64,000 nucleotides of DNA, taken from Corbicula japonica (lineage: Eukaryota > Mollusca > Bivalvia > Venerida > Cyrenidae). The stretch's first letter is position 1; each line of letters starts with the position of its first letter. Below are positions 12,162-22,699 of the stretch, piece after piece. Where the stretch lies: contig JAZAYU010000888.1 in the NCBI GenBank assembly GCA_038501625.1, positions 62,001 through 126,000 of the forward strand. The letters run 5' to 3'. A model generated the notes under the pieces. The model searched no databases. It worked only from the letters and a program-made list of their open reading frames with translations, and was not told the DNA's origin. The translations under genes and the position numbers were made by a program.

Positions 12162-14821
12162 TTACTTGATAGTTTGGAATTTTAGCAATGGACGCTTGTA
12201 AGCATCAAGTCCATCGTGGATTACTGTGAACGTCCCTGACTTCCTGAGCTCTCGTTTTACATTCTGGTAATCTGATTCTGGTGTCACTGTACAGTCCCAC
12301 AACAGTACAGTGACTGACTGCCCCAGCTTACTGACAGTCTTAGCCAGATCTCGGAGACAGGAGCTTGCCATGGATACTTTGCGTAGTTCAATATACTCCA
12401 GTTTTGACATTTCGTTAGAAAACCTGATACATCTGTCACCGAGATCTGTGAAACGTATATATAACTGTTCCAGCCGTAGTAGTGTCGGAAGGATTGTTAT
12501 TATACTTGATAAGGCAACATCATCAAGCTTAACAAGCCAAAGTGTCTTTAAGTGTTGAGCAGCTTGTAGGCTCGTAAAACAGTGTGTTGCCACACTTGAA
12601 GATAGTTCTCCTATAGTGCACTCTTCCAGATGTTCAGCGTTCACGTGTAGCTGTGATACGGGCACTCTGTTCAGACCAAAGTGCTGTAAGTTAACATGTC
12701 GGGACATGTCTAACACAACACCACGACACACCTTGTGATCACTGCAGACGGTATTCTCCATGTGGATTTCTGTCATTGTCACCCGTGATGTGACGAATGA
12801 TGTAACTTTAATCAGCTGATTGTGTGTAAGACTGAGACTGGTGAGACGGAGAGCTTGTAATAATGGCATGCTGAGAATGGTCTCTTCACATCTCTCTGAT
12901 AACACTGTCATTTCATCATAATATATACCCTGTTTATAAGTCAAATAGCTTAATGACAAACATCGTAATGTATTCTTCGACTGCGTAAGAAGCTGCTCCA
13001 CATCCGGTTGCTCAGCAACAGCCCATAGTAACAGCTTGTCCAGGGAGTGAATATTTTGTAGATCTAGCGTCTCAAGAATCTGTGTGACTTCCGCTGAAGT
13101 CTGGCATTCCTGTGTGGATAGAGATTTCAAACTACCGTGGTTATCATGTATAATTGTTTGTAAAGATGACATATATTCTTCATGATTTGTGTCTTCATCA
13201 ATCAGAATGTCCTCTAAAGGTAAAGGTTCATATTCTTCTACGCATACTCCCATTGCATGGGTACAGTCTTTTTGTAGCGTTTGATATTTTAATAAAATAT
13301 CATAATAAGAATCGCCTGGTTTTGCTAATGTTTTTGCTCTGTAATTACACGTAATTATGTCGGATGATACGATGTCCTTTATCAAGTGCGATATCTCGCT
13401 ATACGCTTGGGGCCTGAATCCGCTTAGAAATATCAAAACATTTGAAACTTCAAGAATTGTGGATAGCGACTTGCACTTTTGGAGAATAATTTCTTGAACC
13501 TTTGTTCTGCCTGCGGTAGTAGATTCCGCGTTTGCCTGAATGTAGAATGCCGCGAAAAACTCTTGCAAAGATTTATGTTGGAATGACACGTTACTTATTT
13601 TCTGTGAAACGTGGCCATATACTTTATTTTGCGACAAGAGTCCGAGCTTCAAGCAATAATCTAATTCTTCTGGTTCCAGGTATTTTCTCACGAATGTGAT
13701 GTCAAGTACCAGACGCTGTATGTTTTCTACGTCAAACAGAGCAAAGAACGCTAACTCGCCGAGTTTTAACAACAAAGCAATATTCTGCATACAGTATGGT
13801 TTCACCAACATGCAATTTGGAATGCTTATTTCACGGCCTGCTTGAAGGCATACTGGGGCGGATCCTGACTGAATTTTCATCGTTCCTCTATTCAGTGTGA
13901 GTTCTACTATGTTTGTGAATATTTCGCATTTTGTTTCCCCAATCTTCTTACCGTCGAACCATAAGCACACACACTGTAAATACATGAATGGGACATGTCG
14001 GACTTCACCGAGTTTAATTAACGAACTTGTCCGATTAAAATCTTTTACGGTTTTCTTGGATTTGTCCAAAGACTTCTTGTTAAGCAGATCGATGGCATTT
14101 ATAACAAGCTGGTTTGTAGAAGTCTCGTCGAGAATATTAATTTCAACATGTCTGTCAATCTGCATTCCTGACGGTCGTATAACGTCGAATTTCCATTGAC
14201 GTAATGTTGTAAGGGTTGTCCAGTTGCTACGGGCCTTTCTATGAGGAACGTCATCATCCTTATGGGGTCTCTTGCAAGAACTCGGATGCGACCACTCATC
14301 CATGCCCTCTAAAATAATCAGGCATGGTCTCTCAGCTAAAATCTCATCAAGCAGCTGGCGGTCGTAGCGTCTTCGTAGATTGTCGTTTAGTGAGGCTACA
14401 ATTAATTCGTCTAAATCACAGATCGACTTATCCATATCCCTCAACGTAACCAGGAACAGGAAGTCGAATCTCTTTGTGACAGGTATATCTGGCTTGAATT
14501 TCTTAGATAGCGACGTAAGCGCCTTGTGGGCTTGGCACCAAAGCATGCAGATATATTTGCTTAAACATGTCTTACCGATACCAGCGTCTGCGGTGACATA
14601 TATATTTTTGTACGTGCTTCCATCTTCTTGAATAAACATTTCTCGGAGAGACGTAAGCGGTGTCCTGGTTGGGTTACCAAACGGACGCCGAACATCAACC
14701 GCTGTCATTGGTGGGCGAACATAAAACTCTTCCACCGGAACTACGTCATCCTCCACTAATGGAGACACCGGGATTGTACTGTACCGATCTCGGTAAAAGT
14801 CTATCAGGTCCCTATGCAATC
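12162..14821 (-). CDS. NACHT-domain NLR-like protein (gene 1), large terminal exon
   Basis: One exon encodes about 885 residues of a STAND-class NACHT ATPase, a nucleotide-driven signalling switch expected to act in the cytosol. Seen: Walker A ADAGIGKT at about residues 78-85 from the exon start; the block 'KRFDFLFLVTLRDM'; Walker B LIILEGMDEW at about 168-177; the winged-helix/HD landmark 'VSFQHKSLQEFFAAFYIQ'; then a leucine-rich C-terminal half with irregular LRR-like spacing. The start is set at a consensus minus-strand acceptor (ttttaaattcag|ga at 14822-14823), in the same phase as gene 2's NACHT exon, so the upstream ATG at 14837 is probably intronic. Opening residues (LIDFYRDRYSTIPVSPLVED) align with the paralogue. 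No 5' exon was found between here and the LINE at 16.1 kb, so the N-terminal domain is unknown. Odd: the first acidic residue of Walker B is Glu, not the usual Asp. Confidence 0.88.
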
Positions 14822-14837
14822 CTGAATTTAAAACCAA

Positions 14838-16150
14838 TTTTTTGTTTGTAAATCAGCTGTATCAATAGCTTGTTTGTTACAAATGTTTTAATTAGTCGGT
14901 TCGTCGTGTTTTGCTATGTACATTGTACAGAAAATGAACTATAACTCTTAAAAAGGCCCACCAGTATACAAGTATTTATTATAGAATCATGCCAAACTCG
15001 GCGAAACAACGCTCTGGTTACAATATGTCACTTTACTTGTTATAAGCAGGTGTGTACACTGCAACACAACGCACCACATGAAAACAACCAGTCTGATTTG
15101 TGAAAATCTTGAAATATATATTTATTTCAACCTGATCCTTTTAATCAAAAAAGTATAATTGCGTAAACATACGCGAGGCCGTTGACGCGGCGTTAATCAG
15201 ACCTGTAGTCGTCCATTTTCAACTACATGTATAACTAATGATGGATAAGTAAACAGTCACGTGATACTTTGTTTACAACTACTACTTCAACTTTTATTTC
15301 ATTCCCGGTTACATGTATACAGTAACAACAGGGATCAATTAAATAATATACATTCAGTGGGTTACAAGGGGGACTGACAAAACAGAGAACAAATACATTA
15401 CAGACAAAAGAACACATCCCGGGCCTCTGAATATAAAGCTGAATGGCGGTCTATCAGCCGGAAGAAATTGGTATTTTTAGGGGTTTCAGTTACCGCTGTA
15501 GCCAATTTTAGAGGCCTCGGGTTTACAAGAGGATATTTATATATTATGTCAGCAATATATTATATATTTTGGTTCTGTGTAAACTCTACAATAATTGTTC
15601 AAAAAGCAACAATTGTACAATTTGCAACATAATACATTATAACGGAACGCTGTTATCGTATTTGGGTAAGTAGGACGTCTACACACCTGCATTATGACAG
15701 GCACGTGACGTTTATTGATTGTTTGTGAATGAATCAGGTAGTATAGTCAATGAAGTGTAATTGTCGGCGTGCAATTCGTGGGGGATCATGTTTTTACTAC
15801 AAATTGGTCTGGGATGGAATGAATTTACTACGCCTCATGAAAGAGTATGTACTTTGTTAAATTTTAATCTATTTTAGTAGTTAATAAGGTTTAAGATGTA
15901 CTGTAAACAAAAGTGCTTTAATTATCTCATAGAAGTCTTTTTTTTATAAATATAGCTACTTGAATTGAACAGCATGTACATGTGTATGTATGATTGTAGG
16001 TAGCATGGGTCACTTTTAGATATAGGTTTGCATTAAACTATAAGGTTTCAGAATCTAGTTATGATATGTGTGCGTGTGTTGTGTGCGCGGGCGTGTGTAC
16101 AGGTGTGTTTTTCAGTGGTTGATCTGAGAACTGTCGTTAAATAATCGGAT
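14838..16150. other. Upstream of NACHT gene 1; no exon recognised
   Basis: This minus-strand 5' flank contains no coiled-coil or HEPN-like exon comparable to those of the paralogue. A 60-codon minus ORF at 15235-15417 has no recognisable domain. A GT-rich tract (gtgtgcgtgtgttgtgtgcg) lies at about 16068-16105, just beyond the 3' end of the LINE. Confidence 0.45.
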
Positions 16151-16157
16151 CAGTTTG

Positions 16158-18745
16158 TCAAGGATTCCTAAATGATGAGATTATATGTTTTGTAAATAAA
16201 CTAATGTGTCTCAACATTTCTGCCGAATAGGTGGTCATCAATTCTTTGAATTTCAGTAGACTATGTTGGGTCGGATGTAACAGTAGTTTGGTATGTATTT
16301 GCGTCAGGTGATTGCGAAATAAGGGCATCTCAGAAGGTAATGATACTCGTCTCCGATGTCGTTTAATGAACATTTTATGCATTTCCGTTCATTATATGGC
16401 AGATGAGAGTTACGCCAGCGACCAATTTCCACAGGCAATTTGTTATTTCCAGTTCTAAAATGAAAGAGAGACTGTCTTAAAGATTTTGGTAATAATATCA
16501 GATATTTCCCGAGATCGGGTTTGCATTTGAAAATCTTATAATTCATTCCTTTGGAAGAGTTGTTCATGGAGTTATTCCAGCTATGATAGAACGTGTCAAG
16601 AAGCCTCTGTTTCACTTTATTATGAATATTAGTTAGATTAAAATTTTGTTGGTTCAACCAAACATGAGTATTATTTGTTTCGTCAAGAATGCTTTTAACA
16701 GATTTTATCCATTTATAATTTGTTTGAGAAAGGTACATATGAGTATAACAAAATCGTGCAATTTTAGAATCTTTTCCCATTAGTAATTTGCTCCAGTAGC
16801 TTACAATTCTAGTTTTGATAGTAATTGAGATGGGATAGCGCCCGAGTTCTCCATAAAGCATGTAAAGCGGTGTCGATCTCTTACTGTTAGTTATTTTTCG
16901 TAAAAAGTCGTTGTGTATTTTTTCGATCGTTTCTAAGCCTTCGGTACCCCAAATTTCGCAATTATATGTTAGGATTGGCAAGATAGTTTGGTCAAATAAT
17001 TTGAGTTGTAGGTCAACTGGAAGATCTAAGTTATAAATACGTGAATAAAGTAGGTGCATTGCTTTATTTGCTTGGTTAGCTACATGTTCCCTAGCTTTTT
17101 TAAAACTTCCAGACGATGCAAATACTACACCTAAATACTTATATTCTTTAACTATTTCTATTGCAATGTCATTTATGTGAAATCTGAAGTTGTTTGGGCG
17201 GGTTGTGCCAAAAATTATAATTTTTGTTTTATTCATATTTATTTGCAGTTTCCAATGTTTACAATAAGCGTAGAATTTGTTAAGTAGTTGTTGGAATTTT
17301 ATAGGGTCGTCGCTAAATATGACAGTATCATCTGCATAGAGAAGAACAAAGAGTTTCAAAAATATGTCTGTGCCATTTACATTGTTTTTAAATACGATGC
17401 CGGTTCCGTTTTCTTCAAGGTGATTTTCAAGGTCATTTAAATAGATCGAAAAAAGAATTAGCGACAGATTCTCACCCTGTCTTACTCCACATGTGCTTTT
17501 AAAAAAGGGTGACAGCTCGTCATTGTTGGAAACATATGATTTAATATCAAAATACATATTATAAATAATCCGGAATATCTTTCCTGTAATTCCGGTTTTA
17601 AGTAGTTTACTCCAAAGTCCTTGTCTCCAAATTTTATCGAAAGCGGCCGTAAAATCTATATATGCACAATAAAAACGTTTATGTTGGGAACGCAGTTTAT
17701 CGATAAGAAACTTGAGGGTAAAAATATGATCCGTTGTTGAATAGGTCGCACGGAAACCAGCCTGGTTCTCAAGAAGTATTTTGTTATCATTGAGAAACTT
17801 AGTAATTCTTTCGTTAAGGATCGCCGTAAAAAGTTTTCCTAGGCAACTGAGAAGCGTAATAGGTCGATAGTTTTCTGGACTCATGTGGGAACCTTTCTTT
17901 TTGTATATATGTTTGATTGTACCTGTTAGCCAGCTGTCCGGCAAGACGCCGTTGTCAAGAATTTTATTAAAGTAAGAGTAATAGATTGGGAGCATTTTGT
18001 CTTTTGTACTTTTAATATACTCGTTATATATGTAATCCTGTGGTGAAGCTGCTTTAGAATTTTTAAGTTTGTCTATTAATTTCGAAATTTCTTGGATCGA
18101 GATTGTTTTATTCAGGTTATCTGTATTGTAGATAAAGATGAGTTAATGATGTCGGAGTTATTAAACGGAGTGGTGGTGTCATCTCCGTTTTGGCTTTTGA
18201 AATGATTATAGAAATCCTGTATATCTGGTGTTTGATGCGGATCAGCTTTGACCAAATTATTAATAACTCTCCAGAAATCTTTAGGTTTTTTAGAATGCAT
18301 ATCTCTTAGTTTACGTTCTGTTTTTGTTTTGTGGATTTTTAAGTAAGTATTCATCGTTTGCTTGTATATTTTAGCGGCTCTGTTCATTTCAATTTTATAC
18401 TGGTCTGTTCGATATAGTTTAAAGTTTTTCTGAGCCAAATAATATCGTTTTTGTAATTTTTTGCAATGAGGCCAATACCAAGGGTAGTTTTTACTATTAT
18501 CAGTAGTTTTTCTTTGAGGTGGTGCAGGGAAACTGCGAAATGCTGAATCGTTAAAAAGGCTAGCAATTGATTCTGAAATTTCATTTATGTTTTGTTTAAT
18601 GTCAGTATTTTCAAATTCCCCTAGTTGTTCGTAAATTTGAGTTATTTTATTTTCATCAAGATTTTGTACAAAATTGTCTTTCAGGTCATTACGCCATTTT
18701 GGAGGTTTGGATAAATCAGATTTGTTATTTTGATGAACTTTTTTA
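16158..18745 (-). mobile_element. 5'-truncated non-LTR retrotransposon (LINE) ORF2 remnant
   Basis: A minus-strand LINE reverse transcriptase. The longest open piece (16304-17995, 563 codons) has the RT fingers/palm landmarks: 'ENYRPITLLSCLGKLF', 'QAGFR', 'IDFTAAFD' (about residues 113-120), 'GVRQGENLS' and catalytic YADD (about 220-223), then a thumb and a terminal Cys/His cluster (KCIKCSLNDIGDEYHYLLRCP). The reading continues upstream in two shifted segments. One, about 18745-18112, is the endonuclease-RT linker (KPKDFWRVINNLVKAD) and ends in a frameshift near 18115. The other, 16382-16158, is the C-terminus, entered by a frameshift near 16320. No apurinic endonuclease domain remains, so the copy is 5'-truncated and dead. 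Clade not assigned. It lies between NACHT gene 1 and any 5' exons that gene may have. Confidence 0.92.
18112..18745 (-). pseudogene. LINE ORF2 linker region, frameshifted from the RT part
   Basis: The minus strand from about 18745 reads openly (PPKWRNDLKDNFVQ ... NYPWYWPHCKKLQKRYY ... KPKDFWRVINNLV) to a stop at 18112. In LINE proteins this KPKxFWxxIN block sits between endonuclease and RT. The RT frame resumes at once in another frame (NLNKTISIQEISKLIDKLKN), which shows a single frameshift. Part of the element at 16158-18745. Confidence 0.8.
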
Positions 18746-18855
18746 ATTTGGATAGGGTGTACCTAACCAAGGATGATCTGACGGCAGATACGGACGAATT
18801 AAATAATTTTCACTAATCAGAACTCACCAAAAGAAATGTTTAGCTCATAAAACAT

Positions 18856-18950
18856 TGAAATATGCATATCAGGAATAACTACACTCACAAAACACAGCCT
18901 CCTCAGGCAGCGAATAAGAAGAGAGGAAGTGTGCGTATGTTTGTTTAATA
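18856..18950 (+). repeat. Terminus of a dispersed MITE family (left end)
   Basis: Begins 'tgaaatatgcatatcaggaa' followed by 'taactacactcacaaaacac' and 'agcctcctca'. The same terminus is found at 26119 and 60473, and inverted at 25707, 38716, 45737 and 60814. Only one end is recognisable here, so it is a fragment or one end of a longer element. Confidence 0.7.
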
Positions 18951-19695
18951 TGTCAATTCAAATAAGACGCCAAAAAAAATAACGAAAAAGAGAATTTTTG
19001 GGGATTCCGACTTGGAACGGTCAGTGGCAATACAAAACCAAACCAAATTTTATTTTTTTGTGTCACGTGACTGTCTGGTTATTGATAATAAATAAAATTG
19101 CATGAAATTGTTATGAAGTTGATACTGCATACTTCAGAGAAATTTTCTTTTACTTCCGAGTTTAACAACATAAAATAGAAATATAAAATTAACCAAAGTA
19201 GTACATTTCTAAAAAGCCGGTCAAGTTTCTGTATTTATTTTCTGATTTTATTTTTTCGTCTTAACGCCTCGCAAGCTAAACCGGAACAACGTAAAAGTAT
19301 CACAAGTTTGCACTTAAGTATCGACAGGAGATGAAACTTCGACATGTACATAACAAAATGTAGGTGAGATAATAAAACTTTAGTATTCAATATAAAATCG
19401 TACGTCGAATACAGGTACATCATTAACAACAATCATTATACCAAACATCTAAACTCGCTCTATAAGTTGTACGAGTCAGGGTCGTAGCTTGCCCTCTATT
19501 CATATGGATTCATAGTTGTGTTCGGGGATGGGGGGTTGGATCCGAGAATATGAGATTGTTGTGGGGTTTTTTTACAATGTGGATCGGGGAGGGGGGGGGG
19601 GGGCTGTCAAGGGCTGTTAAGCATAGAAATGGTACAAAGACCGGTTAACTATGCATTTCGCAATTCTGGCTGATTTTTTCTGTTGTTACGATATA
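18951..19695. other. Non-coding stretch with a poly-G tract
   Basis: No gene recognised. A run of about 15 G (within 19585-19605, 'gatcgggga' then G-run) stands out in AT-rich DNA. A 65-codon minus ORF at 19235-19432 has no motif. Confidence 0.5.
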
Positions 19696-19698
19696 GTT

Positions 19699-19985
19699 CA
19701 CCATTGTAGGAAACAACGATGGTACGATGGTAAAACAACGATGGCACGATGGTGAAACATTAATGGCACGAAGATGAAACAACGATGGTACGATGATGAT
19801 TTTACATCGTGTTTTTACCATCGTTTCATCGTGCCTTCGTGTTTTCACCATTGTGCCATCGTGGTTTCACTATCGTGCCTTTGCGTTTTCATCATCGTGT
19901 CATCCTACATGTACCATCGTGATTTCACCATCGTACCATCGCGCATCGCAATAATAGGAGAGAAAACAAATTAAGTTTGTCAATA
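19699..19985. repeat. Foldback of 'acgatggcacgatggtgaaa' motifs
   Basis: The left half repeats 'acgatgg(t/c)acgatggtgaaa' and the right half repeats its complement 'tttcaccatcgtgccatcgt', centred near 19800, so the region can fold on itself. Short ORFs on both strands derive from this periodicity. The edge 'ggaacaccgtaatt' resembles the edge of the 1-340 tract. Confidence 0.75.
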
Positions 19986-20202
19986 CGGAACACCGTAATT
20001 ACATGTTGACATCACGCCTATCTGGCTTGTTAACTTGCGCGACGTTCTCATACATTTATTTTTTTTAACTTACGTGATTGTTCCTGCCCCATGTCTATAG
20101 TTGCACGGATTCTGTTTCAGTGTTTAATTTGAATAAACCTTGTTTGGCAGTGGAATTCTGAAAAAGTGAAAACGTATGATAGTCAGTCTATTACGAGCTA
20201 AA

Positions 20203-20361
20203 GATCCGTGCCAAAGGTTATGAAGCTGAGCATGGAAACCAGTTTCAAATCTCAAGCATCTGATTTGCTGAAATGGCGAAAAGTCGCCATTTCAGCCAAT
20301 CAGATGCTCGAAACTTGAGACTTGTTTCCATTCCCAGTTTTATAACCTTGGGCACCGATCT
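20203..20361. repeat. 159-bp inverted-repeat (hairpin) element
   Basis: The left arm 'gatccgtgccaaaggttat...' and the right arm '...ataaccttgggcaccgatc' pair over about 75 bases with scattered mismatches. They meet at 'ctgaaatggcgaaaagtcgc' / 'catttcag' (20269-20296) with a four-base loop. The size and form fit a foldback MITE. No target-site duplication was confirmed. Confidence 0.85.
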
Positions 20362-20855
20362 GGATTATGTTAGTATTGTGTTTTAGAAAGTTGATATTAT
20401 TCATCAAAATGAAATAAATTTCCTATCTTCAAAAGCAGCCAGGATCATATATTTTTGAAGTACAAATAATTGCCAAGCAAGCAAAAATTCAATGACTAGA
20501 AATGAATTGTCTTGCAAATTCAAAATAATGAGATTTCACAATCAATATGATATTCTAAAATATTCTCCAGTTTCAAGCGACGCAAAGGTTGCTCATTATT
20601 ATAGATTGTGGTAAATACAATACATTCTTTACCTAAAAAGAAAAAAAAAAGACGAGATTACTTGTCATGGATAGGCCAAGGGGGATACTCCTCCCGAACA
20701 CAAAACTATTAACATTTTTACAATTTATTCACAAAAATAAAAATAAAAAGAGTATTTATAAATGAGAAAAATAAATAAATAAATAAAAATAATGAAATAT
20801 TAGAATGAAGATGTCCTTTTCACAGATGAATAAATTTACAATAGTTAATGTCCAC
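20362..20855. other. Non-coding AT-rich stretch
   Basis: No gene recognised. Includes a short (aaat)n microsatellite near 20760-20800. Confidence 0.5.
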
Positions 20856-20859
20856 AGTT

Positions 20860-21330
20860 TTCACCAAATGATGTAGATCAACTTGGGATTCACAAAACCC
20901 ACAGATGAAGCGAGATATAATAACACAACAGGGGCACTTTGCTGTCCTTGTATCAGGGTAAACAACCGTAAAGATATACGTGTAATAATCACTTCCCTTA
21001 CACTGTTGTCTGTCCCTCGGGAAAGTTCAACAATTGTCTGTAAATCCCTCTTGCTCTTGTTTCTTGCGCGGTCGCAAGTGGTACCTTCCGCCTTATGCTC
21101 GACAGGCCCTAACGTCGTTGGGACTACAGTGAAGTTTGCCAACCGGCAATAACGTAATGTATGCTCTGCGTGACGTGACTACCCCAGCCAATGCTTCGCC
21201 CAGTAGAGCTCTAAAGGTAAATCGTCTGGCAACTCCTGCGTAACGTGTTAAGCGTCTCTCGCGACTTCTTTCAAAAATCCTAAATACACTATAGCGTTCA
21301 AACGCTCTGTAAGAACACAAATGTTGTAAT
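20860..21330. other. GC-richer island of unknown nature
   Basis: This segment has clearly more CpG and GC than its surroundings and is open on both strands for 75-93 codons (20861-21142 minus, 20883-21152 plus, 21093-21320 minus). No domain is recognisable. It could be a promoter-associated island, an LTR or a fragment of a repeat; the sequence alone does not decide. Confidence 0.3.
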
Positions 21331-21875
21331 GCCCAAAAGGCAAGGGTGGGCGATCAATTTATGCAAAATATTGCCGCCACACACATTGCACGAATAAAGC
21401 TAGCTCGGCGAAGTACTCGAGAAAGAAAATTCGTGAACAACTAAACTAAAATTATGATTGGGTGAGAATAAACTGCTGATTTTAAGGGGCACATTATCAC
21501 GTGTTAAATGAATGATCATAACATGACTATCAATAAATATTATAAAAATCCCGTAAGGAACCTCAGTCAAAATAAGATGACAATTTTACTGTACAGTTAG
21601 GTTCAAAATATATGTTCAATGAATACCCAATGTTAAGTACCTGTGACATTACTAAGTAAGTTTCCTTTTTTATTTTTATCGATTTTGAATCCACGTCCGA
21701 AAAGATAGCCGTGGAAATAAGCACTTAAAACACAAGATACGATTGAAAGCTTCAAGCTTAATAATCGTGTTTATTAATATGTAAATATTTAATCTATCAA
21801 GTTTCTCATTGAATATCCATGCAACTTTCATCACTGAATTTCTTTTTTTATAAATTAATACAACCTTCATTATAA
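21331..21875. other. Non-coding AT-rich stretch
   Basis: No gene, RNA or clear repeat seen; short ORFs lack motifs. Confidence 0.45.
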
Positions 21876-21884
21876 TTAAGACCT

Positions 21885-22050
21885 TTTTTACATGTAGATA
21901 TTCATGGCGTTATCATAATTGATAGTTTTTCTATTTAAAATATTCACGCAGCCATACACATTCATATAAATCTATTTTAATTTTAATAGTAATGCCGCTA
22001 TCATTATTTATATATTTTTATTTAAATATTCATGACGCTATGATAAATGT
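21885..22050. repeat. Degenerate AT-rich tandem repeat (~50-60 bp)
   Basis: Variants of 'atttaaatattcatg(g/c)cg' + 'ctatcataattgatag' recur three to four times with drifting spacing. The same motif family forms a longer tract at 28340-28960. Confidence 0.55.
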
Positions 22051-22149
22051 ACGGAAACGTAAACCGACCTCCGTATATTGTTTCTTATTTATATTAAAGT
22101 TATTATTTGTATCTGTAATGTAAACAAAAATGTTACTTTAGGACAGAGA

Positions 22150-22600
22150 AACAAAATTATTAGATTCTCATCCGGATTTGGGGGAAAAGGGGGGCGGGTA
22201 GACACTTTATTTTTTAATTTTTATTACCTGAGAATAGAAGTAAAAACCAAACTTGAATTTTAAGTAAATGGCATTTATGTTATAGTTACAGGAAACTTTG
22301 ATGTCGAATATTCGTCCATCTTTTCAATGTCTTCCAAAAATCATGATAATAACTAACAAAAGTAGCAGGTTGGTGCCTAGTCTATGATTTAAAAGCCAAA
22401 CCAGTCTTGAATAGTGACACTATATAAGCTTTTAAATGATGAAAATTTTATTTTATTCTTGTCGGTCATGGTTTTTTTCCATATCCCTGATAGTTTAAAA
22501 TCCTTTCTATCCGGAACAGAATATGTTCCAATATGTTCCGATTTTTTTTTTTTTTTGGAGGGGGGGTGGTTTTGGAGAGGGGCGGGCGGGGATGAGAATC
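22150..22600. repeat. Paired G-rich tracts in opposite flank orientation
   Basis: At 22160-22200 'gattctcatccgg' precedes 'ggggaaaaggggggcgggt', and at 22555-22595 G-runs (ggagggggggtggttttgga, then ggggcgggcgggg) are followed by 'atgagaatct', the complement of the first flank. The two 'agattctcat' flanks therefore face each other about 430 bases apart, possibly the ends of a small inverted-repeat element. Both tracts have four or more G-runs, as in G-quadruplex motifs. Confidence 0.45.
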
Positions 22601-22699
22601 TAAAATATATTTTTTCTTTTGCCTTAAGAGTTGTTAAATTTTCATTGTTAATTTTTTCATTTCCATTATTGTTTCCTTAACTAATTTTAAGTTAAAATA

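Noticed and set aside
20861..21320. Paired sense/antisense ORFs as genes
   Set aside because: They reflect a GC-richer, stop-poor island; no domain or splice partner seen on either strand.
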